Shown here: positions 36,218 through 44,227 of the stretch, in pieces
Layout of the letters: each line of letters starts with the position of its first letter
How positions within the stretch are numbered: position 1 is the stretch's first letter
NCBI GenBank assembly: GCA_002995645.1
Contig: PUHO01000005.1
Location: forward strand, 62,159-126,158
Length of the DNA: 64,000 nt
DNA from: SAR324 cluster bacterium
GTDB lineage: Bacteria > SAR324 > XYD2-FULL-50-16 > HCM1
Direction: 5' to 3'
The notes under the pieces: generated by a model
What the model was told of the DNA's origin: nothing
Databases searched by the model: none
The model's input: the letters and a program-made list of their open reading frames with translations, nothing else
Program-made: the position numbers and the translations under genes

Positions 36218-36577
36218 ATGGCTAGAGTCAAACGAGCTGTTCATAAAAGAAAAAAAATTAATGCTTTACGAAAAGCAGCAAAAGGATATCGTGGTAAAAA
36301 CAGAAATACTGTTCGTGCTACAAAAACTGCTGTTGAACGTGCTAATATCTATGCGTATCGTGATAGAAAAACAAAAAAACGTACTTTCCATAGATTATGG
36401 ATTTTACGCATTAACGCAGCCGCAAGAGAAAATGGATTAAGTTATAGTCGCTTTATTCACGGTTTATCTACAGCAGGAATTGAACTTGATAGAAAAACAT
36501 TAGCTGATTTAGCAATGCATGATTCGGCTGCTTTTGCTCAGTTAGCTGAAAAAGCTAAAGAACAAATCGCTGCTTAA
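36218..36577 (+). CDS. rplT: 50S ribosomal protein L20
   Basis: A 119-residue 23S rRNA-binding assembly protein. The sequence begins ARVKRAVHKRKKINALRKAA and includes AKGYRGKNRN and FHRLWILRINAAARENGLSY, all L20 hallmarks. It ends the infC-rpmI-rplT operon, 27 bp before a strong terminator. In other bacteria L20 represses this operon; no leader structure for that was identified here. No pheS-pheT follows. Confidence 0.97.
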   Translation: MARVKRAVHKRKKINALRKAAKGYRGKNRNTVRATKTAVERANIYAYRDRKTKKRTFHRLWILRINAAARENGLSYSRFIHGLSTAGIELDRKTLADLAMHDSAAFAQLAEKAKEQIAA

Positions 36578-36604
36578 GCGTTCTAGATCTGTACTTTCTT
36601 TATT

Positions 36605-36634
36605 AAGCCTACTTTTTTAAGTAGGCTTTTTTAT
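36605..36634 (+). terminator. Rho-independent terminator of infC-rpmI-rplT
   Basis: Perfect 10-bp arms (AAGCCTACTT / AAGTAGGCTT) around TTTT, followed by a T-run. The clearest terminator in the window. Confidence 0.9.
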
Positions 36635-36720
36635 TATCTTTTATTGCCTCACCAGACATAAAACTTATTACTCTTACATTTATTATATGTATGGTAATAG
36701 AACTTTATATTCGTCCTATA

Positions 36721-36960
36721 TATTTGAATAAGCCTGCCTTTGTTTCCGTAGCCCTATGTTACATTTATTGTATGGTGGTAGATCATTAGTCTATAACTAA
36801 ATCCTTTCACGAGAATGCAGTATTTGAATAAGCCTGCCTTTGCTTCCGTAGCCCTATGTTACATTTATTGTATAGTGGTAAATCATTAGTTATAAACTTT
36901 ATCTTCGTAACTAAATCCTTTAACGAAAATGCAGTATTTGAATAAGCCTGCCTTTGCTTC
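36721..36960. repeat. Decayed tandem repeats between rplT and carB
   Basis: Unit 1 is 36721-36820, unit 2 is 36821-36934 and a third partial unit starts at 36935. Each begins TATTTGAATAAGCCTGCC. Unit 2 carries an extra piece near 36891-36909 resembling the carB 3' end (37000-37016), and 36701-36715 matches the carB end at 37002-37016 exactly. The units appear to be copies of the carB 3' end and its terminator. Nothing coding is seen in the 36578-36992 gap. Confidence 0.85.
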
Positions 36961-36969
36961 AGCAGGCTT
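36944..36969. terminator. Hairpin downstream of carB, likely terminator
   Basis: Perfect 8-bp arms (AAGCCTGC / GCAGGCTT) with a 10-base loop, 24 bp past the carB stop. In repeat units 1 and 2 the right arm has changed to GTAGCCCT, so only this copy still folds. Confidence 0.6.
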
Positions 36970-36992
36970 TATGTTTATTGTGAAGATAAATA

Positions 36993-39900
36993 TTATTTAT
37001 AAACTTTATATTCGTCTATAGCTAATATTCCTAAACGAGGATCACGCTCTAATGCGGCTATAATATGTTTAGCAAGCTGCAAGTTAGTTAGCAACGAGAC
37101 CCCGGAATCTACAGCTTGTCTTCTTAAACTATAGCCTTGTTCTTTACTTTGACTTGACGAACTAGGAATACTAATCACTAAATCAAAATTAACGTTATGT
37201 AGGACTTTGCTAATATCCTCTGTCTGTTTATTTATCTTAGAAGAAATAGGTACAACATCAATACCTTTATCTTGAAAGAAAGTATACTCTTCCTCATCTA
37301 CATAAATAGTATAATTCATAGCTTGCATTTTTTGCATAGATTCAAGAAAATCATGCCTACCTGGTTTTGAAGATATAGAAACAAGCACGGTTTTAATATT
37401 GCGACAAAATCCAATAGAATACATAGCTTTAAGTAACGCTTCATGAAAGGTTTTACCTAAACAACCAACTTCTCCGGTAGACGCCATTTCCACCCCAGAA
37501 ATAGGATCCACGCCAATCAATCTTGGAAAAGAAAAGAAAGGTGCTTTAACCCCAACATAAGGCAGATCTAAAAAAGAATGGCGCGGCGTAGAGACTTCGT
37601 CTTCTAAAATAGCTCTTGTTGCTAATTCAATCAAATTGTATTTACAAATTTTAGAAACAAAAGGAAAACTCCGGCTTGCTCTTAGATTACATTCAATAAC
37701 TTTAATATGATTATTTTTAGCTAAGAACTGAATATTTAACGGACCGGTAATATGCAACGCCATTGCAATCTTAGCGGCAACACGTTGAATACGTCGAATA
37801 GTTTCAATATAAACGTGTTGCGGAGGAAAGACTAAAGTTGCATCACCTGAGTGAATACCTGCATTTTCAATATGTTCTGAAATCGCACTAGCTAAAATTT
37901 TCCCATTTTTGGCAACGGCATCTAATTCAATCTCTTTTGCTTTTTGTAAAAAGTTAGATATAACAACAGGATGATCAACAGAAACTTGCGTTGCTTTGTC
38001 TAAGAATCTTTCTAGCTCGTCATCATCTACAGCAACACCCATTGCAGCGCCACTTAAAACATAAGAAGGACGTACTAACACAGGATACCCTACTTTATGT
38101 GCAAATTCTTTTGCCGCAGTTAAATCTGTTAACTCACTCCATTCCGGTTGATCTATATGCAACTCGTCAAGCATGCTAGAAAATTTATGTCTATCTTCAG
38201 CACGATCAATTTGCATTGGCGAAGTTCCTAAAATATTAGCGCCCATATGATGTAATGGCAAAGCAAGGTTATTAGCAACCTGTCCGCCCATAGAAAGAAT
38301 AATGCCGTGTACCTTTTCTTTTTCATAAATATCCATTACTGTTTCTTGACGTATTTCATCAAAATACAATCGATCTACTTCATCATAATCAGTAGAAACC
38401 GTTTCTGGATTATAATTAATTAAAATAGCTTTATACGAGCTATCTCTTATTGTTTTAACTGCATTAACACAACACCAATCAAATTCTACTGAGCTTCCAA
38501 TACGGTACGTTCCCGATCCAAGTACAAGAATACTGTTATGCTGCGCTATAGGAACGTCGTCTTCTGTTGCATTGTAGCTTAAGTATAAATAGTTTGTTTT
38601 AGCCGGATACTCTCCGCCAAGCGTATCTATTTCTTTAACATACGGCAAAATACCATAGTTATATCGCATTTTACGTACAATATTTTCTTCTAAGTTTAAT
38701 AAAACGGCAACTTGCGTATCTGAAAAACCGGCTTGTTTAGCACGCTTAAGAATATGAGAAGGACAAATGCCACCGGCATACGATTGAAGGGTATTCTTAG
38801 TTTCTAGAATTTCTTTCAAATTATGTAAGAACCAGTAATCAATTTGCGTATATTCGTGTATTTGATCTATACTCATACCCATTTCAATAGCTGTTGGAAT
38901 AGCAAATATACGTTCATCTGTTGGGAAGCAAAGCTCTTCTTTTATTTCTTCTTCACTATAATTTGTTTTCTGTAACGTATTCATATTAGCAACTAAACCA
39001 ATAGCCCCAATATCTAACATACGAAGTGCTTTTTGTAAGCTTTCTTGGAAAGTGCGCCCTATAGCCATCACTTCGCCTACGGACTTCATACTTGTACCTA
39101 TTTTAGGAGATACATTAGGGAACTTCTTCAAATCCCACCTTGGTATTTTAACAACAACATAGTCTAAAGAAGGTTCAAAACAAGCCATAGTAGATTGTGT
39201 AACTGCATTCGTTAAGTCAACAAGACTATAGCCAAGAGCTAACTTAGCGGCAACAAAAGCAAGTGGATAACCTGTTGCTTTAGAAGCTAAAGCAGAAGAT
39301 CGCGAAAGTCTTGCATTCACTTCAATTACTCTATATTCTTCTGATTTAGGATCTAATGCATATTGAATATTACATTCGCCAATAATACCAAGATGACGTA
39401 CTGTTCTAATAGCTATTTCTCTGAGCTTATGATATTCAGCATTACTTAAAGTTTGACTTGGCGCCACAACAATAGATTCGCCGGTATGAATACCTAAAGG
39501 ATCAAAATTCTCCATATTACAAACAGTAATACAATTATCATCGCTATCTCGTACTACTTCATACTCTACTTCTTTCCAACCTGTCAGGCATTCTTCTATA
39601 AGAATTTGAGGAGAATATACAAACGCTTGATCTGCTAATGCTCGTAATTTTTCTTCATTAGCACATACGCCAGAACCAAGACCGCCTAGCGTAAAACTTA
39701 AACGCACCATTACCGGATAGTTCAATTTTTCAGCAATAGCCACTGCTTTATCTGTTGTATAGGCTATTTCACTTTTTGGAACGTATACGTCTATTTCCGC
39801 TAGTTTATCAGTAAAAATCTTTCTGTCTTCTGTAATTTCAATGCTGTTAACCGGCGTGCCTAGCACTTTAACGCCATATCTAGCTAAAATCCCTTTCTTT

Positions 39901-40199
39901 TCTAAATCAAGTCCACAATTTAACGCCGTTTGTCCGCCAAAGGAAAGTAAAATACCGTCCGGTCTTTCTTTTTCTATTACCTGTTCAATAAATTCACTAG
40001 TCACAGGCAAGAGATAGACCTTGTCTGCTAAGTAATCCGAAGTTTGTATAGTGGCAATATTGGGATTTACTAAAATAGAATAAATACCTTCTTGCTTTAA
40101 AGCTTTAATAGCTTGACTACCGGAATAATCAAACTCGCCTGCCTCTCCAATTTTTAATGCGGCACTACCTAAAATAATAATTTTCTTTATCTCTTGCAT
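36993..40199 (-). CDS. carB: Carbamoyl-phosphate synthase large subunit
   Basis: Makes carbamoyl phosphate from ammonia, bicarbonate and two ATP for pyrimidine and arginine synthesis. The 1068 residues match the normal length. The duplicated ATP-grasp halves are seen in ILGSAALKIGEAGEFDYSG near the start and LVLGSGTYRIGSSVEFDW near residue 550. NIQYALDPKSEEYRVIEVNARLSRSSALASKATGYPLA-type sequence marks the first active site, and the C-terminal allosteric MGS-like domain is present (about 930-1068). It lies 11 bp after carA. Confidence 0.97.
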   Translation of the reverse strand: MQEIKKIIILGSAALKIGEAGEFDYSGSQAIKALKQEGIYSILVNPNIATIQTSDYLADKVYLLPVTSEFIEQVIEKERPDGILLSFGGQTALNCGLDLEKKGILARYGVKVLGTPVNSIEITEDRKIFTDKLAEIDVYVPKSEIAYTTDKAVAIAEKLNYPVMVRLSFTLGGLGSGVCANEEKLRALADQAFVYSPQILIEECLTGWKEVEYEVVRDSDDNCITVCNMENFDPLGIHTGESIVVAPSQTLSNAEYHKLREIAIRTVRHLGIIGECNIQYALDPKSEEYRVIEVNARLSRSSALASKATGYPLAFVAAKLALGYSLVDLTNAVTQSTMACFEPSLDYVVVKIPRWDLKKFPNVSPKIGTSMKSVGEVMAIGRTFQESLQKALRMLDIGAIGLVANMNTLQKTNYSEEEIKEELCFPTDERIFAIPTAIEMGMSIDQIHEYTQIDYWFLHNLKEILETKNTLQSYAGGICPSHILKRAKQAGFSDTQVAVLLNLEENIVRKMRYNYGILPYVKEIDTLGGEYPAKTNYLYLSYNATEDDVPIAQHNSILVLGSGTYRIGSSVEFDWCCVNAVKTIRDSSYKAILINYNPETVSTDYDEVDRLYFDEIRQETVMDIYEKEKVHGIILSMGGQVANNLALPLHHMGANILGTSPMQIDRAEDRHKFSSMLDELHIDQPEWSELTDLTAAKEFAHKVGYPVLVRPSYVLSGAAMGVAVDDDELERFLDKATQVSVDHPVVISNFLQKAKEIELDAVAKNGKILASAISEHIENAGIHSGDATLVFPPQHVYIETIRRIQRVAAKIAMALHITGPLNIQFLAKNNHIKVIECNLRASRSFPFVSKICKYNLIELATRAILEDEVSTPRHSFLDLPYVGVKAPFFSFPRLIGVDPISGVEMASTGEVGCLGKTFHEALLKAMYSIGFCRNIKTVLVSISSKPGRHDFLESMQKMQAMNYTIYVDEEEYTFFQDKGIDVVPISSKINKQTEDISKVLHNVNFDLVISIPSSSSQSKEQGYSLRRQAVDSGVSLLTNLQLAKHIIAALERDPRLGILAIDEYKVYK

Positions 40200-40210
40200 G
40201 GGATGTTTTC

Positions 40211-41260
40211 TTAAAGTTGTTTAACAAAATGATCAAATAAAAAGTTTGCATCAACAGGTCCGGGGGATGCCTCCGGATGAAATTGTACAGATGAAAAAGG
40301 TTTGTTCGCGTGTTGTATACCTTCGTTACTACCGTCGTTAGCATTAAAGAACCACGGACGCCACACCATAGGGATAGAAGTATCGTCTATAGCATAATTA
40401 TGATTTTGCGAAGTAATATAGTTTTTTTTCGTTCCTACTTGTATACAAGGTTGATTTTGCGAATGATGTCCAAATTTAAGTTTATACGCTTTTGCCCCGG
40501 CAGCTAAAGCCATTAACTGGTGCCCCATACAAATACCAAAAATAGGTTTGTCGTGCGTATAAGCTTCTTTTAGATATTGTATTGTTTCAGTCACTAAAAC
40601 CGGATTTCCCGGTCCGTTAGATAAAAACAATCCGTCATATTTTTCTTTTGTAAAATCATAGTTCCAAGGTACGCGAACAACGCTAACGTCTCGTTTTAAA
40701 AAGGATCGTATAATATTATTTTTACATCCAAGGTCAATAAGCACAATACGTTTAGCCCCGTTTCCATAAGCAATAACGTCTTGGCAACTTACTTTAGCAA
40801 CGGCGTTTTCTTTAGCTAAATCATAAAACGGAATATCTTCATTAGAAGGTAGTAATTTACACTTTTGCGTTCCTCTAGAACTTAGTTTTTTTGTTAGCGA
40901 TCTTGTGTCTTCAATTTCAATACCAACAACATCGTGCTTTTTCAACCATTTATCTAACGATTCATAGGCGTTCCAATGAGAATATCGTTCTGTAACTTTA
41001 GTAACGATAATGGCTTTCAGGTGAATTTTAGAAGATTCAAAAAAAACTTCCATTTGGTCTTGAATTTGACTAGCGGGAACACCGTAATTTCCAATTAAAG
41101 GATAGGTAAAAACTAAAACCTGCCCGTAATAAGACGGATCCGTTAAGGTTTCAGGATAGCCTACCATTCCCGTATTAAAAATTAATTCGCCACTTGTTGC
41201 CTTATTCGCACCAAAGCTTTTTCCTTCGATTATACTCCCGTCTTCTAGAACTAACTGCAT
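40211..41260 (-). CDS. carA: Carbamoyl-phosphate synthase small (glutaminase) subunit
   Basis: Releases ammonia from glutamine for CarB. The 349-residue protein has the N-terminal CarA domain (LEDGSIIEGKSFGA, FNTGMVGYPETLTDPSY) and a class I glutamine amidotransferase domain with nucleophile Cys in FGICMGHQLMALA and the His/Glu pair in VQFHPEASPGP. It is slightly shorter than the 382 residues of E. coli CarA. carB follows after 11 bp. Confidence 0.96.
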   Translation of the reverse strand: MQLVLEDGSIIEGKSFGANKATSGELIFNTGMVGYPETLTDPSYYGQVLVFTYPLIGNYGVPASQIQDQMEVFFESSKIHLKAIIVTKVTERYSHWNAYESLDKWLKKHDVVGIEIEDTRSLTKKLSSRGTQKCKLLPSNEDIPFYDLAKENAVAKVSCQDVIAYGNGAKRIVLIDLGCKNNIIRSFLKRDVSVVRVPWNYDFTKEKYDGLFLSNGPGNPVLVTETIQYLKEAYTHDKPIFGICMGHQLMALAAGAKAYKLKFGHHSQNQPCIQVGTKKNYITSQNHNYAIDDTSIPMVWRPWFFNANDGSNEGIQHANKPFSSVQFHPEASPGPVDANFLFDHFVKQL

Positions 41261-41297
41261 ATAATTTCCTATAATACAATATTGAATTTATTACATA

Positions 41298-42242
41298 TTA
41301 ATATGTAAACTGAGGTAATTTTTTATTTTCATGAAAATAAAGTTGCGCTTGCTCTTTATCTTTTACTATTTGCTCTTTAAGCAGTTCAAGCGATTCAAAT
41401 TTTTTTTCTTTTCGTAAAAAAGCCAGAGGCATAATTTTCATTTTTTGAACCTCTGGCAATTTTGTATAATTAAGAATATGACTTTCCCACAATATCTTTT
41501 TATATTGTATTGTTGGCTTCATTCCAAAATTACATACCGCTTGATACATATTCGATTCTATTTGTATCAATGCAATATAAACTCCATATGATAACGGCGT
41601 ACGAAACGGAATCTCTAAGTTTAACGTTGGGAAGCCTAGTTTCCTTGCTAATTGCTCTCCATTCTCTACAACTCCTTCAAAATGCCAATAACGTCCCAAG
41701 TTGTTTGCTGCTTCTTTAAATTTTCCTTCAGCTAATAAACTACGTATTGTTGAACTAGAAACTTTATATTTTGAGAGTTTATAATTTGGAAAAACAGACA
41801 CGTCAACATTATGCTTTTGTGCTATCTGTTTAAGAAAAGCTATATTACCAGATCTATCTTTTCCAAAATAGAAATCTTCACCTATCCATATTTTAGAAAA
41901 AGGAACAGCTTGGTACAGCTCAGTAAAGAACTGTTCCGGGCTAGATTGGATAAGTTGTTGATTAAAGTCTATTTTCATATAACCGTGTAATCCTGCTTTT
42001 TTAATATATTGGGGATATTCCTCAAAAGGAGTAATACGCGCTAACGGCGTTCCACCTAATATACTTCTTGGATGTGGATCAAAGAAAACAACAAGCCCTT
42101 GCTTATTATTTTCAGCACTATCTTTACGCACCACTTGTAATAATTTTTCATGTCCTTTATGAAATCCGTCAAAATTGCCTATAGTCACTATGACAGACTT
42201 ACTTTTATCAAACTTCTGAAACCAAGACGTAAAAAACTTCAT
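41298..42242 (-). CDS. ribF: Bifunctional riboflavin kinase / FAD synthetase
   Basis: Makes FMN and FAD from riboflavin. The 314 residues have an N-terminal nucleotidyltransferase domain with GNFDGFHKGHEKLL (about 22-35) and WIGEDFYFGKDRSGN, and a C-terminal flavokinase domain with GEQLARKLGFPTLNLE and PLSYGVYIALI. It lies 37 bp before the carA start on the same strand. No FMN riboswitch was recognised. Confidence 0.94.
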   Translation of the reverse strand: MKFFTSWFQKFDKSKSVIVTIGNFDGFHKGHEKLLQVVRKDSAENNKQGLVVFFDPHPRSILGGTPLARITPFEEYPQYIKKAGLHGYMKIDFNQQLIQSSPEQFFTELYQAVPFSKIWIGEDFYFGKDRSGNIAFLKQIAQKHNVDVSVFPNYKLSKYKVSSSTIRSLLAEGKFKEAANNLGRYWHFEGVVENGEQLARKLGFPTLNLEIPFRTPLSYGVYIALIQIESNMYQAVCNFGMKPTIQYKKILWESHILNYTKLPEVQKMKIMPLAFLRKEKKFESLELLKEQIVKDKEQAQLYFHENKKLPQFTY

Positions 42243-42322
42243 ATTCTTTTATTCATAAATTAACTAATTATACCTATTTTTATGATTAAACACAAGTACA
42301 GTTTTCTTTGTTTATTCACAAA

Positions 42323-43030
42323 TTATATTTCTTTATTGGTTATCATAGAAACTATTTTCTTAGTATATAAACTGCTTTCGTCCCAAGAAAGCTTTGGTTC
42401 ATATGGCAACATATTAACAAAAAAAGTGTTTGTTGCCTTTTCTATAACGTCCCACCATTCGTAACAAACTTGCGCTTCTTTCAACGGTTTAACATTATTC
42501 ATTAATAAACTAATAGAGAAACCGTATTGTTTATATCCTTCTATTTCAGCTAAAATCATTTCTAATGGATAGGCTTGAAAAGGAACAATATATATAAGTT
42601 TATTCGTATATTCTTTAATCCAACTAGCCGTATATTCTCCTTCTATAACAGGGGAATAGGCATAGTTCGGCATTTCAATCCAACAATGAGCATAATGTCT
42701 AGCTAAGGTTTGGATTGTCGCGTCAATTTTTTCTTTTTTAGCAATAATACCTTCATACTCTAGTGCTAACTGAGGGCAAGTTTCAGCATGCGCCGCATAG
42801 CTTGTTAATATACTGGTTTGAGGCGCACCTTCCATTATATTGCTAAACCTTTCAGCATCACTTAAGATATCGTTTTGAAAAATGAATTTTTGATTTATAT
42901 CAAACGGTTTATAGGCTCCTATACGTTGTTTTTCCCGTTTGCCATATTCTAAAAGTGATTCTATAAGAAAAGTTTTACCACTTAACGGCAAGCCGGCAAT
43001 GGCACTATACGTACAATTAAGAGTCTTCAT
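42323..43030 (-). CDS. P-loop protein resembling dethiobiotin synthetase (BioD-like)
   Basis: A 235-residue P-loop NTPase with a deviant Walker A, GLPLSGKTFL, near residue 13 where BioD has a GTDTGVGKT-type loop. Downstream RIGAYKPFDI resembles the BioD AGYKP strand, and the IEMPNYAYSPVIEGEY region could stand for the VEGAGG motif, but it is weak. The overall alpha/beta order is compatible with BioD or related MinD/CobQ-like ATPases. No other biotin gene is nearby. It overlaps the preceding hypothetical by 14 bp. I consider the fold likely and the BioD function unproven. Confidence 0.55.
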   Translation of the reverse strand: MKTLNCTYSAIAGLPLSGKTFLIESLLEYGKREKQRIGAYKPFDINQKFIFQNDILSDAERFSNIMEGAPQTSILTSYAAHAETCPQLALEYEGIIAKKEKIDATIQTLARHYAHCWIEMPNYAYSPVIEGEYTASWIKEYTNKLIYIVPFQAYPLEMILAEIEGYKQYGFSISLLMNNVKPLKEAQVCYEWWDVIEKATNTFFVNMLPYEPKLSWDESSLYTKKIVSMITNKEI

Positions 43031-43472
43031 CTATTAATTTTTCACTCATTTTGATTAAAGTTTGATCTTCACTTTCTTGCATATTTTTCCAAATATCCAT
43101 AATCGTTCTGAAATTCTTACTTAAAAAAACTTTAATTCTTCGTTGTTCTTCTATTTTATCAGCTTGTATTTTTTGCAAATATTGTAATAGTTTTTGCCTA
43201 TCTTTTGTTGATTCTAAGTCCCATTTAGCAAGGTCTTTTTGCGTAATGCCAGCTTCTTTAACAAGCTCCATTAAATGTACAAGATTCTTTTCTTCTGTAA
43301 ACTCTTTTCTATTGTTATATATTATTTTTTCTTTCGCAAATACGTTTTTATGTGTCGTTTGTTTATTACTTTGCGCTTGTCCGGAAGGCATGCAAATAAT
43401 AAGAAAGAAAAAACTTAAGATTACAATAAATAAGCTTAGATTTATATAGGCTAGCTTCATTATACTTCTCAT
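43017..43472 (-). CDS. Hypothetical exported or membrane-anchored protein, 151 aa
   Basis: Not recognised. A hydrophobic N-terminal segment (about residues 8-30) ends at GQAQS, a plausible signal-peptidase site. The mature part is lysine/glutamate-rich, helical and probably coiled-coil. Start choices are ATG at 43472 or 43460 (MKLAY), the latter behind an AGAAG element and giving a more usual signal peptide. It overlaps the BioD-like gene by 14 bp. Confidence 0.6.
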   Translation of the reverse strand: MRSIMKLAYINLSLFIVILSFFFLIICMPSGQAQSNKQTTHKNVFAKEKIIYNNRKEFTEEKNLVHLMELVKEAGITQKDLAKWDLESTKDRQKLLQYLQKIQADKIEEQRRIKVFLSKNFRTIMDIWKNMQESEDQTLIKMSEKLIDEDS

Positions 43473-43538
43473 AAAGTAACGGTAAAATTTAATACACTAG
43501 CGGCAAACAGCAAGCTAGACTTAAACAAGTATTTCTCT

Positions 43539-43904
43539 TTAACTAAAATACTCTTCAGCTATATGCACGCAATATTTTCTAATAACAGGAATAAACCAAC
43601 AAACACCAATCACATCAGTCAATATGCCGGGATATAATAAGCACCAAGCAGCAAGTACGTTTACTGTTTCAATCCACATTTCTTTCACTATGGCCGCTTC
43701 ATTTTGGTACTCTGTTAAAACGAAAAACAACGTTTGCAAAGGATAGCGAAAAAGCAAGATTGCCCCGGCAAGGCTACTTATCCCTTGCACAACAAGGCAT
43801 AGTGTTAAAAGAAAAGAACTTGTAACAGAAAGTAAAATTACAATATCAAGTAATAAAAATAAAGCAAAACAAACGTACGTAGGTATACTAAATAGCTTAA
43901 ACAT
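43539..43904 (-). CDS. fxsA: FxsA family membrane protein
   Basis: Small inner-membrane protein; in E. coli FxsA overproduction relieves phage T7 exclusion by the F plasmid, and its cellular role is unknown. I start it at the ATG at 43904 (MFKLFSIPTYVCFALFLLLD), because the longer frame to 43940 adds a basic stretch and overlaps the upstream gene by 44 bp. The family motif YPGILTDVIGVCWFIPVIRKY near the end is clear. Several hydrophobic segments cover residues 8-30, 32-60 and 85-115. It overlaps the upstream gene by 8 bp. Confidence 0.8.
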   Translation of the reverse strand: MFKLFSIPTYVCFALFLLLDIVILLSVTSSFLLTLCLVVQGISSLAGAILLFRYPLQTLFFVLTEYQNEAAIVKEMWIETVNVLAAWCLLYPGILTDVIGVCWFIPVIRKYCVHIAEEYFS

Positions 43905-44220
43905 CTGCCTTAGGTTCCTTGTTTTTATTCGTTTTTTCAATAAAAGGAAACGGCAACATTGCTAAAGAATGAACGTACCGTTCTTTATCAAATTGTTTTC
44001 TTGTATGCAAAGTCTCCGCAAGCTCAAGGCTAACAAGTTGCCCCACTAGATTATATGCTTGTTGCTTTGTATATCCTTCTTCTTGTAATCTTTCAAGCGA
44101 TTCAATCACCTCAGGCGGATCATTATCTTGTATTTGCCGTTTAATCACCGCTTCAATCGCCGTTTGCAATCTTTCCAGAATCTCTTGATTTTCTTGCGTT
44201 GGTTCGTTTGTTTTTGTCAT
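43897..44220 (-). CDS. Small soluble protein, DUF1841-like, 107 aa
   Basis: Helical acidic protein with the pattern DNDPPEVIESLERLQEEGYT and a later AETLHTRKQFDKERYVHSL, which recalls the DUF1841 family found in several Gram-negative bacteria. No catalytic motif is known. It lies 7 bp before the M16 protease stop region on the operon and overlaps fxsA. The family link is from memory of motif style and should be checked. Confidence 0.65.
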   Translation of the reverse strand: MTKTNEPTQENQEILERLQTAIEAVIKRQIQDNDPPEVIESLERLQEEGYTKQQAYNLVGQLVSLELAETLHTRKQFDKERYVHSLAMLPFPFIEKTNKNKEPKADV

Positions 44221-44227
44221 TATTCAC

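Noticed and set aside
36721..36992. CRISPR-like array
   Set aside because: Only two to three long, diverged units without short regular spacers or cas genes; explained by tandem duplication.
42323..43030. Naming this gene bioD
   Set aside because: The Walker A is deviant and key BioD motifs are weak, so only a resemblance is recorded.
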